This document shows, one piece after another, positions 25,330 through 32,708 of a stretch of 64,000 nt of DNA. Position 1 is the first letter of the stretch; every line of letters begins with the position of its first letter. This stretch comes from a virus. The notes below the pieces were generated by a model, which saw only the letters and a program-made list of their open reading frames with translations, was not told the DNA's origin and searched no databases. The translations under genes and the position numbers were made by a program. Location of the stretch: the IMG/VR virus record IMGVR_UViG_3300032315_000747, positions 17,900 to 81,899 of that record, one strand, 5' to 3'.

Positions 25330-26877
25330 ATGCGTGATCTTCTTGACAAAATTGAAACTCTAGCCGAAAGTACTGGCCTTGCTGGCCGAAAAGCCGGCGC
25401 TGTATTTCGCAATTCAGCCGGCGAAGAAATAATATTTGACAAAATCGAGTTCTTCCCAGAAAAAAGCGGAAGATATACTCCTGAACAATTAGATCATGTG
25501 TTGTTAGATATCAATAGTCAGACTGACCATAACATTCAATGGATGAATACTCGCACTATTAGAATGGGAGGATTTGCTCTCGCTACGTTCACTGGTCCAG
25601 ACGGTCCTGTGTATTTCGGTAGATATCTAGAACAGATCAAGCCAAATTTCACAGACAACTATGTTCCGAATTTAGTAGGAGACTATAAATTAGCTAGCAA
25701 ATCGGCTGAGAAGGCTCAAGCTGGCTTGAGCCCTCAGGATCTATTGACCAATAAGAGTGATTTGACTGCTAACGACATCCTTAAGCAATTGGCCGAGAAA
25801 TTGGGTACCGATAATCCATTATACGACGTTACATACCGATTAGTAGCAGGTGAACCCCTTCCGATGACGTTTAATGCACCTGATAATCTTAGCTTCTCTG
25901 CATTTAGAGATTATTTCTGTGAGATATTGCAACCGATCGCATTGCAGATGGGGCAATACGAAGGTAATGCAGGAGAAGCTGCTGAAATTTTTCTGAATGG
26001 AAATTTTAAAAACACCCTTATCTCGTTTGATACTACTAAGACTGCTGGACTAAGCGATAGCATCATGACCAACGATGAAGGCAAGTCGATCAAGGTCAGT
26101 ACTAAAGGTGGCAAAGGAGCCACTGCAAGTACGACTAATCTAATCAACAGCGTTGACGAATTATCTCAGACTGAAGGGGGCAATAAATTACGTGAAAAAT
26201 ATGCTGATACGATTGAGATCATACGCGAGATAAAGCGTCGAGGTCAGGCGCTCTCGCCTATCTATCTGGGTCTGAAGTTTGACATTATCGATGAAACAGA
26301 TGCTAGGATGATATTATCACTCAAGAATGATAGTCCTTTACCAATGAGTGAATTAGATAATCTCGGGTTATCTGACAATCTGCTAAAGCTAGCACAGACC
26401 AGAAAATCATTGGATAGAGCCAAAGTTAATTTTTACTATCTCTTGCTTGCTGCCGTAGCACATAAAGCAGCAGAGGAAGTCAACGAGAAAACTGATTTCA
26501 GCAAAGCTGCGGCAGACATACTCAATCAAGGGGCGTTGATTCAGGTTTATACTAAAGCTAAAGAGAGCAAAGGTCAATGGACTCTTGACGAATTCAACAC
26601 AGTCTACCCAGGTGATAGTATCAAGGGTGTTTATCTTTCGGCAAGCAAGACATATTACAGTACAGGCATCAAGGGAAACTTTACGTTTAAGATCGACAGC
26701 GGCAAAGGCGTGGCCAAAGATGAACCTATTATAGATGCCGAGATAGGGAGAGAAAAGCGGATTCCCACTTCATCTGAGTTTACTAAAAAGGCAGCCGACA
26801 TCGCTCTTGGTAGAAACAAGCCAAAAGAGAAGCGCATGTCTTCTATGGGAAATGTTGGACGTTCATTACGAAAGTAA
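25330..26877 (+). CDS. Large phage protein of unknown function (515 aa)
   Basis: A 515-residue soluble protein. A stretch ISFDTTKTAGLSDSIM...GKSIKVSTKGGKG recalls the D...(E/S)xK layout of PD-(D/E)XK nucleases, but the acidic pair is not clear. The C terminus is basic (KPKEKRMSS...GRSLRK). It might be a nuclease-fold or DNA-packaging protein; this is weak. The start is set by the AATAAATA box 4 nt upstream. Confidence 0.5.
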   Translation: MRDLLDKIETLAESTGLAGRKAGAVFRNSAGEEIIFDKIEFFPEKSGRYTPEQLDHVLLDINSQTDHNIQWMNTRTIRMGGFALATFTGPDGPVYFGRYLEQIKPNFTDNYVPNLVGDYKLASKSAEKAQAGLSPQDLLTNKSDLTANDILKQLAEKLGTDNPLYDVTYRLVAGEPLPMTFNAPDNLSFSAFRDYFCEILQPIALQMGQYEGNAGEAAEIFLNGNFKNTLISFDTTKTAGLSDSIMTNDEGKSIKVSTKGGKGATASTTNLINSVDELSQTEGGNKLREKYADTIEIIREIKRRGQALSPIYLGLKFDIIDETDARMILSLKNDSPLPMSELDNLGLSDNLLKLAQTRKSLDRAKVNFYYLLLAAVAHKAAEEVNEKTDFSKAAADILNQGALIQVYTKAKESKGQWTLDEFNTVYPGDSIKGVYLSASKTYYSTGIKGNFTFKIDSGKGVAKDEPIIDAEIGREKRIPTSSEFTKKAADIALGRNKPKEKRMSSMGNVGRSLRK

Positions 26878-26903
26878 TAACACTTTTGTTTGTCCCAGAG
26901 TCA

Positions 26904-26932
26904 TTGACATTGTGGTTGCGATATAGTAATAT
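26904..26932 (+). promoter_or_regulatory. Sigma70-type promoter before clpP
   Basis: TTGACA (26904-26909), 17 nt, TAATAT (26927-26932). clpP starts 31 nt later behind GAAGG. Confidence 0.75.
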
Positions 26933-26962
26933 ACACTTACATTAACAATGAAGGTAAAAAAA

Positions 26963-27547
26963 ATGTCTAACTTAGTACCAATGGTAATCGAACAGTCCAG
27001 TCGTGGCGAAAGAGTAATGGATATCTACAGTCGATTACTAAAGGACCGGGTGATTCTTCTAGAAGGGGAAGTCAATGATTATATGGCTAATCTCATCGTT
27101 GCACAATTGCTCTATCTTGAGTCGGAAAATCCCGCCGCCGACATCTCACTTTACATCAACAGCCCGGGTGGTTCAGTGACTGCTGGATTAGCGATTCTTG
27201 ATGCTATGCAATTTGTTAAGTCCGACATCTCCACTATCGCAATCGGAAGTGTCTGTTCAATGGGATCACTTCTAGCAAGTTCCGGCACCAAAGGAAAAAG
27301 ATTCATTCTTCCTAGGGCACGCCATATGGTGCATTCTGTGTCCGGTGGTTCTCGTGGCACGGTATGGGACGCCGAAATTCAAATGGAAGAAATGGTCCGA
27401 TTGAATAATCTTCTCACTGAGATTTATGCAACTAATACTGGCAAGACCGTCGAAGAACTTAAGATAGCTATGGCACGTGACAACTATATGGACGCTCAAG
27501 CATCTGTCGAGTTTGGACTAGCGGACAAAGTTCTTATTTCTCGATAA
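26963..27547 (+). CDS. clpP: ClpP, proteolytic subunit of the Clp protease
   Basis: A 194-residue ClpP close to the E. coli enzyme. From ATG 26963 the catalytic triad is Ser99 (SVCSMGS), His124 (HMVHSV) and Asp174 (MARDNY). [14 protein letters not shown] is the mature N-terminal sequence, so the phage protein begins almost at the processed end and lacks a propeptide. It forms the double-ring chamber for ClpX or ClpA. A sigma70-type promoter lies upstream. It is 3.7 kb from clpX. Confidence 0.95.
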   Translation: MSNLVPMVIEQSSRGERVMDIYSRLLKDRVILLEGEVNDYMANLIVAQLLYLESENPAADISLYINSPGGSVTAGLAILDAMQFVKSDISTIAIGSVCSMGSLLASSGTKGKRFILPRARHMVHSVSGGSRGTVWDAEIQMEEMVRLNNLLTEIYATNTGKTVEELKIAMARDNYMDAQASVEFGLADKVLISR

Positions 27548-27617
27548 AAGTGATATACCCATTAGTGTTATTTCGAGAAAAAGAATTAGCTAAAGTCAGC
27601 ATTTCCTGAATTCTAAT

Positions 27618-27664
27618 GGTTACTGATTTAGGAGTAACCTGAACCAAAATAATAATTATTTTGG
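27618..27664. terminator. Two hairpins after clpP
   Basis: GGTTAC/GTAACC (27618-27639), then a near-perfect palindrome CCAAAATAAT-A-ATTATTTTGG (27644-27664) followed by a run of A at 27666-27674. Read on the minus strand the last part looks like a terminator. No gene lies in 27548-27732. Confidence 0.5.
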
Positions 27665-27675
27665 CAAAAAAAAAG

Positions 27676-27704
27676 TTGACTTCGGCTATCCATTTTGCTA
27701 TATT
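27676..27704 (+). promoter_or_regulatory. Early promoter, TTGACT-N17-TATATT
   Basis: TTGACTTCGGCTATCCATTT, TTGC and TATATT, then AAATTATAG. It is almost identical to the next promoter at 27987. Confidence 0.88.
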
Positions 27705-27732
27705 AAATTATAGACAGCAAGGAGACATTGAC

Positions 27733-27972
27733 ATGGAAGATATCAGCACTCTTATCGTTGACTTTCAGAATTATGCTAATTCGCTTCGTTCCGGATATCT
27801 TAAGCTTTGGAAGGCTACTGGTATCATTGAGACTCTGTGTGATGGTCGCATTCCTATCATTAATGATGAGGTTCGCCTTCTTTCCTATCTCAAGAACTGC
27901 CTTGAAATGGAAGGCTTCTATAGCACTGATATTGAGCTTATTATGGGTTGGCTTTACGAAAAAATTGCCTAA
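27733..27972 (+). CDS. Small early protein (79 aa)
   Basis: A 79-residue, mainly helical protein behind CAAGGAGAC. Longer frames reach back through the promoter and are not used. No motif recognised. It lies in the block of early genes with repeated promoters, so an anti-host role is possible. Confidence 0.6.
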   Translation: MEDISTLIVDFQNYANSLRSGYLKLWKATGIIETLCDGRIPIINDEVRLLSYLKNCLEMEGFYSTDIELIMGWLYEKIA

Positions 27973-27986
27973 TGGTAGTTATTTGG

Positions 27987-28015
27987 TTGACTTCGGCTAT
28001 TCATTTTGATATATT
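27987..28015 (+). promoter_or_regulatory. Early promoter, TTGACT-N17-TATATT
   Basis: TTGACT (27987-27992) and TATATT (28010-28015), nearly the same 40 bases as at 27676. Confidence 0.88.
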
Positions 28016-28061
28016 AAATTATAGGCAATGATCTCTTTCTCTTAGAGAAATAGGAAACACG

Positions 28062-28496
28062 ATGAACTACGAACTGACCGATGAAACCATCCAATACGAT
28101 AGCAAAACGCTTTATCGCATTCGTGCGCTGGTAGATATGCCAATCCACAATGTGAAGGCTGGCGAACTTGGTGGTTTTGTCGAGAAGATCGAGAACCTTC
28201 AAGGGAATGCTTGGGTCTCTGACGATGCTAGGGTCTCTGACGATGCTAGGGTCTCTGACAATGCTAGGGTCTTTGGCTGGGCTTGGGTCTCTGACGATGC
28301 TAGGGTCTTTGGCAATGCTTGGGTCACTGGCGGTGCTTGGGTCACTGGCGGTGCTTGGGTCTTTGGCAATGCTCAGGTCTTTGACAATGCTAATGTCTCT
28401 GGCAATGCTCAGGTCTTTGACAATGCTATGGTCTTTGGCAATGCTAGGGTCTATGGCAGTGCTATGGTCTTTGGCAGTGATATGGTCACAAAATAA
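28062..28496 (+). CDS. Hexapeptide-repeat protein (left-handed beta-helix)
   Basis: A 144-residue protein. After a 50-residue N-terminal cap (LYRIRALVDMPIHNVKAGEL) come some sixteen six-residue turns of the type GNAWVS-DDARVS-DNARVF, a left-handed parallel beta-helix like YdcK-type proteins. No acyltransferase catalytic histidine is evident. The turns are encoded by nearly identical 18-nt units, so copy number could change by slippage or recombination. It follows an early promoter. Confidence 0.75.
   Translation: MNYELTDETIQYDSKTLYRIRALVDMPIHNVKAGELGGFVEKIENLQGNAWVSDDARVSDDARVSDNARVFGWAWVSDDARVFGNAWVTGGAWVTGGAWVFGNAQVFDNANVSGNAQVFDNAMVFGNARVYGSAMVFGSDMVTK
28212..28490 (+). repeat. Tandem 18-nt coding repeats
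   Basis: Units such as GGTCTCTGACGATGCTAG and GGTCTTTGGCAATGCT repeat in frame about fifteen times in the hexapeptide gene. Confidence 0.85.
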
Positions 28497-28500
28497 GTAG

Positions 28501-28529
28501 TTGCTTTATTCTCATAAAGAGCCTATATT
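28501..28529 (+). promoter_or_regulatory. Early promoter, TTGCTT-N17-TATATT
   Basis: TTGCTT (28501-28506), 17 nt, TATATT (28524-28529) and GAATTATAG after it. Confidence 0.75.
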
Positions 28530-28561
28530 GAATTATAGTATCAATTAAAGGAACTAACGAT

Positions 28562-28885
28562 ATGTCTCTGGATGTTTATCTGACTGCTGTTCGCCCCACA
28601 GAAGTGTACAGCCGTAATATCACGCATAATCTGAACAAGATGGCTATGGAAGCTGATATCTACATGGCTCTGTGGCGTCCCGAAGAAATCGGAGTCACTA
28701 CTGCTAAACAACTGATTCCTCTGCTGGAAACAGGACTGGAAGTCATGCAATCCGACCCCGAAAGGTTCAAGATGTTCAACCCCGAGAATGGTTGGGGTGA
28801 CTACGAGAACCTAGTAAACTTTGTGGAAACTTACCTGCAAGCTTGCAAGGAAAACCCTGATGCTGAAGTTAGGGCGTGTCGTTGA
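28562..28885 (+). CDS. Small early protein (107 aa)
   Basis: A 107-residue protein: MSLDVYLTAVRPTEVY, a helical middle (AMEADIYMALWRPEEIGVTT) and LIPLLETGLEVMQ. The pattern recurs in unrelated phages without a known function. It starts behind AAAGGAAC and overlaps the next start by 1 nt. Confidence 0.65.
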   Translation: MSLDVYLTAVRPTEVYSRNITHNLNKMAMEADIYMALWRPEEIGVTTAKQLIPLLETGLEVMQSDPERFKMFNPENGWGDYENLVNFVETYLQACKENPDAEVRACR

Positions 28886-28992
28886 TGTCCCGCATAATTA
28901 AATTTATCATTCGTAACGGTCTGAACGGTGGTTTGGTCGTTTCTATTCTAGCTTTGTTGATGGCGATCTGGTTCTCGGCAAGCACCCAATAA
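28885..28992 (+). CDS. Small membrane protein (35 aa)
   Basis: A 35-residue protein with one hydrophobic span (GGLVVSILALLMAIWFSA). Its ATG shares a base with the stop of the 107-residue gene (TGATG). Confidence 0.5.
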   Translation: MSRIIKFIIRNGLNGGLVVSILALLMAIWFSASTQ

Positions 28993-29027
28993 GTTTACCT
29001 TCTTGTTACCGACAGGACCAATCCCGC

Positions 29028-29135
29028 ATGACCTTACTAGAAACCATTCTTACCGTGATGACTATTGCTATTCTTTTTGGCTTCTTTCATTGGGCTGATA
29101 GCCGCGGTCAAGATGAATCTCAGGACAAAGAATAA
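29028..29135 (+). CDS. Small membrane protein (35 aa)
   Basis: A 35-residue protein with one hydrophobic span (ILTVMTIAILFGFFHWA) and a polar tail (DSRGQDESQDKE). The start follows ACAGGACC. Confidence 0.5.
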   Translation: MTLLETILTVMTIAILFGFFHWADSRGQDESQDKE

Positions 29136-29219
29136 TACTGTTGCCTTAAATAGGCGCGGCGTTGATATTTAACCTCTAAAAGTAATTCGCTCTTAGTTGA
29201 AAAATAGGTGACATCAGTT

Positions 29220-29780
29220 ATGTTGAATATAGACCATCAAGCTGAGATGTGGGCGGTTCTTTGTGCTCCACCCGAGCAGTTCAATGAATTGATCGAGCTT
29301 TTCGATAATATGGAATTCAAGAAAAAGTTCAAAAGAACTTCGTTTGCTTGGAATACCATCGATCCAGATGAAGTGGTGCGCAAGTTTCGTATCGCATGTG
29401 TCGAATATGCTATGGTTATGGCGAGAAAAGTACAGCCAACACCTACACCTGATTACTGGCAAACGGTAGAAGATTCCTGTCGACAGGTTATCGATGCCTT
29501 GAATGGTAATGGTGATTTGGTTGCTGCTCGTGCTGCTGCTGATGCTGCTGATGCTGCTGCTGCTTATGCTGCTGATGCTGCTGCTGCTTATGCTGCTGCT
29601 GCTTATGCTGCTGATGCTGCTGCTTATGCTGCTGCTGATGCTGCTGCTGCTGCTCGTGCTGCTTATGCTGCTGCTGCTTATGCTGCTGATGCTGCTGCTG
29701 CTGCTCGTGCTGCTGCCGAAGCTGACCTATCTGAAATCTTTATCAACATTATTTTGTCCGAATATGAAAATAAAGATTGA
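29220..29780 (+). CDS. Alanine-rich low-complexity repeat protein
   Basis: A 186-residue protein from ATG 29220, behind TAGGTGA; a GTG 12 nt upstream is possible. Residues 1-100 are an ordinary helical domain (PEQFNELIELFDNMEFKKKF). About residues 101-168 are almost only Ala with spaced Tyr, Asp and Arg (ADAADAAAAYAADAAAAYAA), which would form long helices. A normal 15-residue tail follows. The repeat is a GCT-based trinucleotide tract. Function is unknown. Confidence 0.6.
   Translation: MLNIDHQAEMWAVLCAPPEQFNELIELFDNMEFKKKFKRTSFAWNTIDPDEVVRKFRIACVEYAMVMARKVQPTPTPDYWQTVEDSCRQVIDALNGNGDLVAARAAADAADAAAAYAADAAAAYAAAAYAADAAAYAAADAAAAARAAYAAAAYAADAAAAARAAAEADLSEIFINIILSEYENKD
29520..29720 (+). 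repeat. GCT-rich trinucleotide repeat tract
   Basis: About 200 bases of GCT with GAT, TAT and CGT triplets in frame, encoding Ala with Asp, Tyr and Arg. It is prone to slippage. Confidence 0.9.
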
Positions 29781-29805
29781 CATCAATTACCCGTTTTGCT
29801 ATATT
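29777..29805 (+). promoter_or_regulatory. Early promoter, TTGACA-N17-TATATT
   Basis: TTGACA (29777-29782) and TATATT (29800-29805), then GAGTTATGG, so an ATG sits at the expected start of transcription. Confidence 0.88.
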
Positions 29806-29810
29806 GAGTT

Positions 29811-29909
29811 ATGGAAAAGCTTGAGCAACATCTGATCGCGCGAGGAATGGACCCGTCTTTGTACGGTCCGGCACTCGACGATGAAAACAGAGTAGCCACG
29901 TTCTACTAA
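29811..29909 (+). CDS. Very small early protein (32 aa)
   Basis: A 32-residue frame whose ATG lies 6 nt after the -10 of an early promoter, so its mRNA would be leaderless. A later in-frame ATG behind GAGGA would give 20 residues. Length and position make it uncertain. Confidence 0.35.
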   Translation: MEKLEQHLIARGMDPSLYGPALDDENRVATFY

Positions 29910-29911
29910 AC

Positions 29912-30016
29912 ATGTCGAGCATCAATTGGGAATTTTTGATTGTATGGACCGTAATTATTCCTGGTTGTGGCACCATTTGGTACTGGGTAATTAAGACTAT
30001 TTTGTCTGCGTGGTAA
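29912..30016 (+). CDS. Small membrane protein (34 aa)
   Basis: A 34-residue protein with a Trp-rich hydrophobic span (FLIVWTVIIPGCGTIWYWVI). It is 2 nt after the preceding stop. Confidence 0.45.
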   Translation: MSSINWEFLIVWTVIIPGCGTIWYWVIKTILSAW

Positions 30017-30027
30017 AGGAACGGAAC

Positions 30028-30243
30028 ATGTCAAAGAAATATAATAATCGTCACGGTGGTCCCTATGACCGTGGTTCTGCTGATAGCTACTACGGTCGGG
30101 GGCATAACCCTCATTACTATGTTGGGGCTACCCGCGCATCTGACAGGATCGATAGGGAAAATATGACCCCCGAAGAAATCGAAGCTTATACCGCGGGCTA
30201 CGAGGCTAATGAAGAAGCTGGCAATTTTAAAGATTGGAATTAA
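30028..30243 (+). CDS. Small polar protein (71 aa)
   Basis: A 71-residue Gly/Tyr/Arg/Asn-rich protein. The first half is likely disordered (HGGPYDRGSADSYYGRGHNP); the second is a helical MTPEEIEAYTAGYEAN motif. It starts behind AAAGGAAC. No function recognised. Confidence 0.6.
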   Translation: MSKKYNNRHGGPYDRGSADSYYGRGHNPHYYVGATRASDRIDRENMTPEEIEAYTAGYEANEEAGNFKDWN

Positions 30244-30268
30244 AATTGTACCCGAGGTCATTTTTCGG

Positions 30269-30297
30269 TTGACTTCGGGTACCCATTTTGTTATATT
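30269..30297 (+). promoter_or_regulatory. Early promoter, TTGACT-N17-TATATT
   Basis: TTGACT (30269-30274) and TATATT (30292-30297), same family as 27676 and 27987. Confidence 0.88.
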
Positions 30298-30329
30298 GAA
30301 TCATAGAGATTGAGCAAAGGAACTATCAA

Positions 30330-30680
30330 GTGGCTTATATGAATCAAGAGCGTAAGGCAATCATCGCTGCTAACTTGAAGCCTGTCCTCAAGAAGTACGG
30401 CGTGAAGGGAACTCTGTCAGTAGACCATCACACAAGCATCGTGCTGAGCCTCAAGTCGGGTAAGATTGATTTCGGTTCTGCCCGCGACCAAGTTAACCCC
30501 TATTGGTTCCATGAGCATTACGAAGGTGTCGCTAAGGAGTTTCTCACCGAAGCGTTTGCTGCACTCAAGAGCGCGGACTGGTATGATCGTAGCGATGCTA
30601 CGTATGATCACTACGACGTTGCTTACTACGTTGATGTCAACGTTGGTAAGTGGAACAAACCGTATGTGCTGGAGGCGTAA
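30330..30680 (+). CDS. Conserved-looking early protein (116 aa)
   Basis: A 116-residue protein with a GTG start behind AAAGGAAC; ATG 30339 is also possible. ANLKPVLKKYGVKGTLSVDH is followed by YYVDVNVGKWNKPY near the end. The pattern is familiar from phage and plasmid proteins without known role. Confidence 0.6.
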   Translation: MAYMNQERKAIIAANLKPVLKKYGVKGTLSVDHHTSIVLSLKSGKIDFGSARDQVNPYWFHEHYEGVAKEFLTEAFAALKSADWYDRSDATYDHYDVAYYVDVNVGKWNKPYVLEA

Positions 30681-30681
30681 A

Positions 30682-30795
30682 ATGCTTGACAAGCTTAAGA
30701 TTTGGGTCTATAGTAAAGATATGACGTTTTGGCTCACGGTTGATTTGATTTGCTGGGCTATAGCGGTCAGCGTAATTGCTTTTTTTGTATATTAA
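30682..30795 (+). CDS. Small membrane protein (37 aa)
   Basis: A 37-residue protein with one hydrophobic span (LICWAIAVSVIAFFVY) at its C terminus, 1 nt after the upstream stop. Confidence 0.5.
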   Translation: MLDKLKIWVYSKDMTFWLTVDLICWAIAVSVIAFFVY

Positions 30796-30807
30796 AGGAG
30801 ATATAAC

Positions 30808-30969
30808 ATGAGTAATCAAATGCGTACTTGGAAAGTTTGGATTCGTACTACGTCTGGTTCTCAGATTCTGGTTACATTTATGGCTGAGAACCATATGATT
30901 CGCGCACTCGATACTGCTCGGGCTTTGTACGGACCTGCACTGCTTTCAGAAACTGTAATCCCAGCTTAA
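30808..30969 (+). CDS. Small hypothetical protein (53 aa)
   Basis: A 53-residue protein behind AAGGAGATATAAC. TWKVWIRTTSGSQILVTFMA followed by a helix suggests a small alpha/beta fold. No family recognised. Confidence 0.55.
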   Translation: MSNQMRTWKVWIRTTSGSQILVTFMAENHMIRALDTARALYGPALLSETVIPA

Positions 30970-30993
30970 CACATTTATTTAAGGAGATATAGT

Positions 30994-31359
30994 ATGACAG
31001 AACAACTATTTACTGTAGTCGGCATCACTGTTCATGGTAATGACGCTAAGATTCGCTTCACTGATGACATGTGCCGCCGCGTAAAACAGTTTTCTAAGGG
31101 CAAGGCTTCCCGTATCGATTTCATTGATCTTCCCAATAAGATGACCAAAATCGAGGCTCTTAAATATATGCTTACATGCAAAGAGTTTTCGTCAGCCGAG
31201 GATCAGGCTACGATTAAAGATACACTTGAGGACAAGGAACGCGAAGCTCGTAAGAGCATGAAAACAGTCAGTGTGAAGAGCGCAGTTTCACTTGATGCAA
31301 TTAAGAACCGACCTCGAAAAGATGTTTCGGTTAGTGATATTTTAGAGGCAGTACAGTGA
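30994..31359 (+). CDS. Hypothetical protein (121 aa)
   Basis: A 121-residue protein behind AAGGAGATATAG. A small beta domain (FTVVGITVHGNDAKIRFTDD) precedes a charged helix and tail. It is the last gene with normal phage composition before the GC-rich island. No function recognised. Confidence 0.6.
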   Translation: MTEQLFTVVGITVHGNDAKIRFTDDMCRRVKQFSKGKASRIDFIDLPNKMTKIEALKYMLTCKEFSSAEDQATIKDTLEDKEREARKSMKTVSVKSAVSLDAIKNRPRKDVSVSDILEAVQ

Positions 31360-31373
31360 CCCCGGGGAACACC

Positions 31374-31754
31374 ATGACAGAGACAGAGAAGCTGGAAGAC
31401 GTTCAACAGATCATCGGAGCCGTGTTCGATGCGGGCATGTGCTTCGGCGATCAGCAAGATAGGTCGCTATCTCGATCTCAGTATCTCGACGTGCGAAAGG
31501 CTGCCGTCGCGGCCGCCCTCACCGCATGGAACACCCTCCCGGCCCCGGCTCTGGATAGAGAGGGGGTGAAGGCGGCCCTACAATCCTCGCGCGGCTGGCC
31601 TGCTGATCTGCACCCCGGTCCTGCCGCCGACGCCATCCTCGCTATGGTCGGGGGCGGGGTTCCGGCTGAGCCGACCCAACCGGCCTATCGCTACCAAGAT
31701 GACAGCGCCGTCAATCCGTCGATGCTCAGCGTTTCCTCTACGGTGGAGGGGTAG
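31374..31754 (+). CDS. Hypothetical protein in the GC-rich island (126 aa)
   Basis: A 126-residue protein from ATG 31374; a GTG at 31356 overlaps the upstream stop. A helical N half (VQQIIGAVFDAGMCFGDQQD) precedes a Pro/Ala-rich tail. It resembles small prophage proteins of GC-rich bacteria in style. No function recognised. Confidence 0.55.
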   Translation: MTETEKLEDVQQIIGAVFDAGMCFGDQQDRSLSRSQYLDVRKAAVAAALTAWNTLPAPALDREGVKAALQSSRGWPADLHPGPAADAILAMVGGGVPAEPTQPAYRYQDDSAVNPSMLSVSSTVEG

Positions 31755-32171
31755 ATGGAAGATCAGAAGGCATCCCGGGACCACGCCCCGACGATCACCT
31801 CCGGCAAGGGAACCCTGACCCTTGCCGCACTCACCGCTGCGCTTCTCGTGAGCGGGTGCGGCCCAACCGATAGAGAAGTTGCCCAAGGCGCCTACGATTA
31901 CGGCGTCTACGTCGGGCGCGTGCTTGGTCTGTGCCAACACCTCCGCGAAATCTACGAGGCCAATCCCGACAGCGACTGGGCGCACGACAAAGAAACGGTC
32001 GCAACCATCGCGACATGCCGCAAAGCCGAAGCCCAGCACGGCCCCGGAACGCGCGAGACGATCCACGTTCCAGCGGCGTCAAGACTTCCCCTCGCCCGTG
32101 ATGGCGCGTCTTCGCGTCCACCAATGACCAACGATGCAGTTCCTGGGACGAACAAGGAAACCGACCAATGA
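31755..32171 (+). CDS. Putative lipoprotein in the GC-rich island (138 aa)
   Basis: A 138-residue protein starting directly after the upstream stop. A basic N terminus, hydrophobic LTLAALTAALLVSGCG with a lipobox cysteine, then a helical domain (YVGRVLGLCQHLREIYEAN) and a Pro-rich tail. The signal is 30 residues in, so membrane export is likely but not sure. The next gene overlaps as ATGA. Confidence 0.55.
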   Translation: MEDQKASRDHAPTITSGKGTLTLAALTAALLVSGCGPTDREVAQGAYDYGVYVGRVLGLCQHLREIYEANPDSDWAHDKETVATIATCRKAEAQHGPGTRETIHVPAASRLPLARDGASSRPPMTNDAVPGTNKETDQ

Positions 32172-32449
32172 CCAAGACACTGGTTGAGCAGTTGCGCGAG
32201 GCGAAGCACCTGCACCTCGAAACGAAGATGCTTCTGGAAACCGCCGCCTCTCGCATAGAGGAACTAGAGAAGGCTATGGAGGGACTTGTGGACGATCTAG
32301 AACGCCGTCACCGTCAGGTTGCCGAAGTCTGTGACGAGATGCAGCAACAGGCGAACGATGGGTATTCGTATCACCGCTTGGTCGGCAAGCAGGCAGCTTA
32401 CCACCACGCCGCCGAACTTGCCTATCAAGCCCTCTCATACAAGGGGTAG
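32168..32449 (+). CDS. Coiled-coil protein in the GC-rich island (93 aa)
   Basis: A 93-residue protein with a long coiled coil (LLETAASRIEELEKAMEGLV). ATGA overlap with the putative lipoprotein gene. No family recognised. Confidence 0.55.
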   Translation: MTKTLVEQLREAKHLHLETKMLLETAASRIEELEKAMEGLVDDLERRHRQVAEVCDEMQQQANDGYSYHRLVGKQAAYHHAAELAYQALSYKG

Positions 32450-32650
32450 ATGAGTGTGAAAAAGCTGTCGCCCAAGATGCGAGAGGCGTTAGCCGTCGTC
32501 ACGAACGACTGGCAGAGCGCCTACGTTTTACGGCTTTCGCTGGTCACTCTTGAGGACCTGCGCTCTCGCGGGCTTGTTGAGAAATCGTTGTACTCTCCTC
32601 GCACTGCGACAAAGTGGCGCCGCATCGAAGCCACCAAGATGATGACTTAG
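32450..32650 (+). CDS. Small winged-helix-like protein in the GC-rich island (66 aa)
   Basis: A 66-residue protein: LSPKMREALAVVTNDW, a helix pair, then LEDLRSRGLVEKSLYSPRTA reads like a small winged-helix DNA-binding domain. The start abuts the preceding stop behind AAGGGG. A regulator role is only a guess. Confidence 0.5.
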   Translation: MSVKKLSPKMREALAVVTNDWQSAYVLRLSLVTLEDLRSRGLVEKSLYSPRTATKWRRIEATKMMT

Positions 32651-32677
32651 TTGAGAACTTCACTCAAAAAAGATCGC

Positions 32678-32708
32678 TAATAGAAAAGCTTCTGAAGCTT
32701 TTCTATTA
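32678..32708. terminator. Strong bidirectional terminator
   Basis: A perfect 15-bp inverted repeat, TAATAGAAAAGCTTC/GAAGCTTTTCTATTA, around a single T. It lies between the GC-rich island (+) and the fiber gene (-) and overlaps the fiber stop codon. Confidence 0.85.

Larger units (their letters stand above)
31358..32650 (+). mobile_element. GC-rich gene island of likely foreign origin
   Basis: Composition jumps: bases 31501-31620 hold 86 G/C of 120, against 54 of 120 in 30301-30420 (hand counts). Four tightly packed + strand genes with GC-rich third codon positions fill it. It begins at the stop of the 121-residue gene and ends before the terminator at 32678. No integrase, terminal repeat or duplication was found, so the word mobile rests on composition only. 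Confidence 0.7.

Noticed and set aside
28212-28490. Short tandem repeats considered as a CRISPR array
   Set aside because: The 18-nt units are contiguous, in frame, and have no unique spacers. They encode a beta-helix.
31578-32256. Long minus-strand frames across the GC-rich island
   Set aside because: High G+C removes stop codons. The + strand genes have overlaps and ribosome sites, while the minus frames have none.
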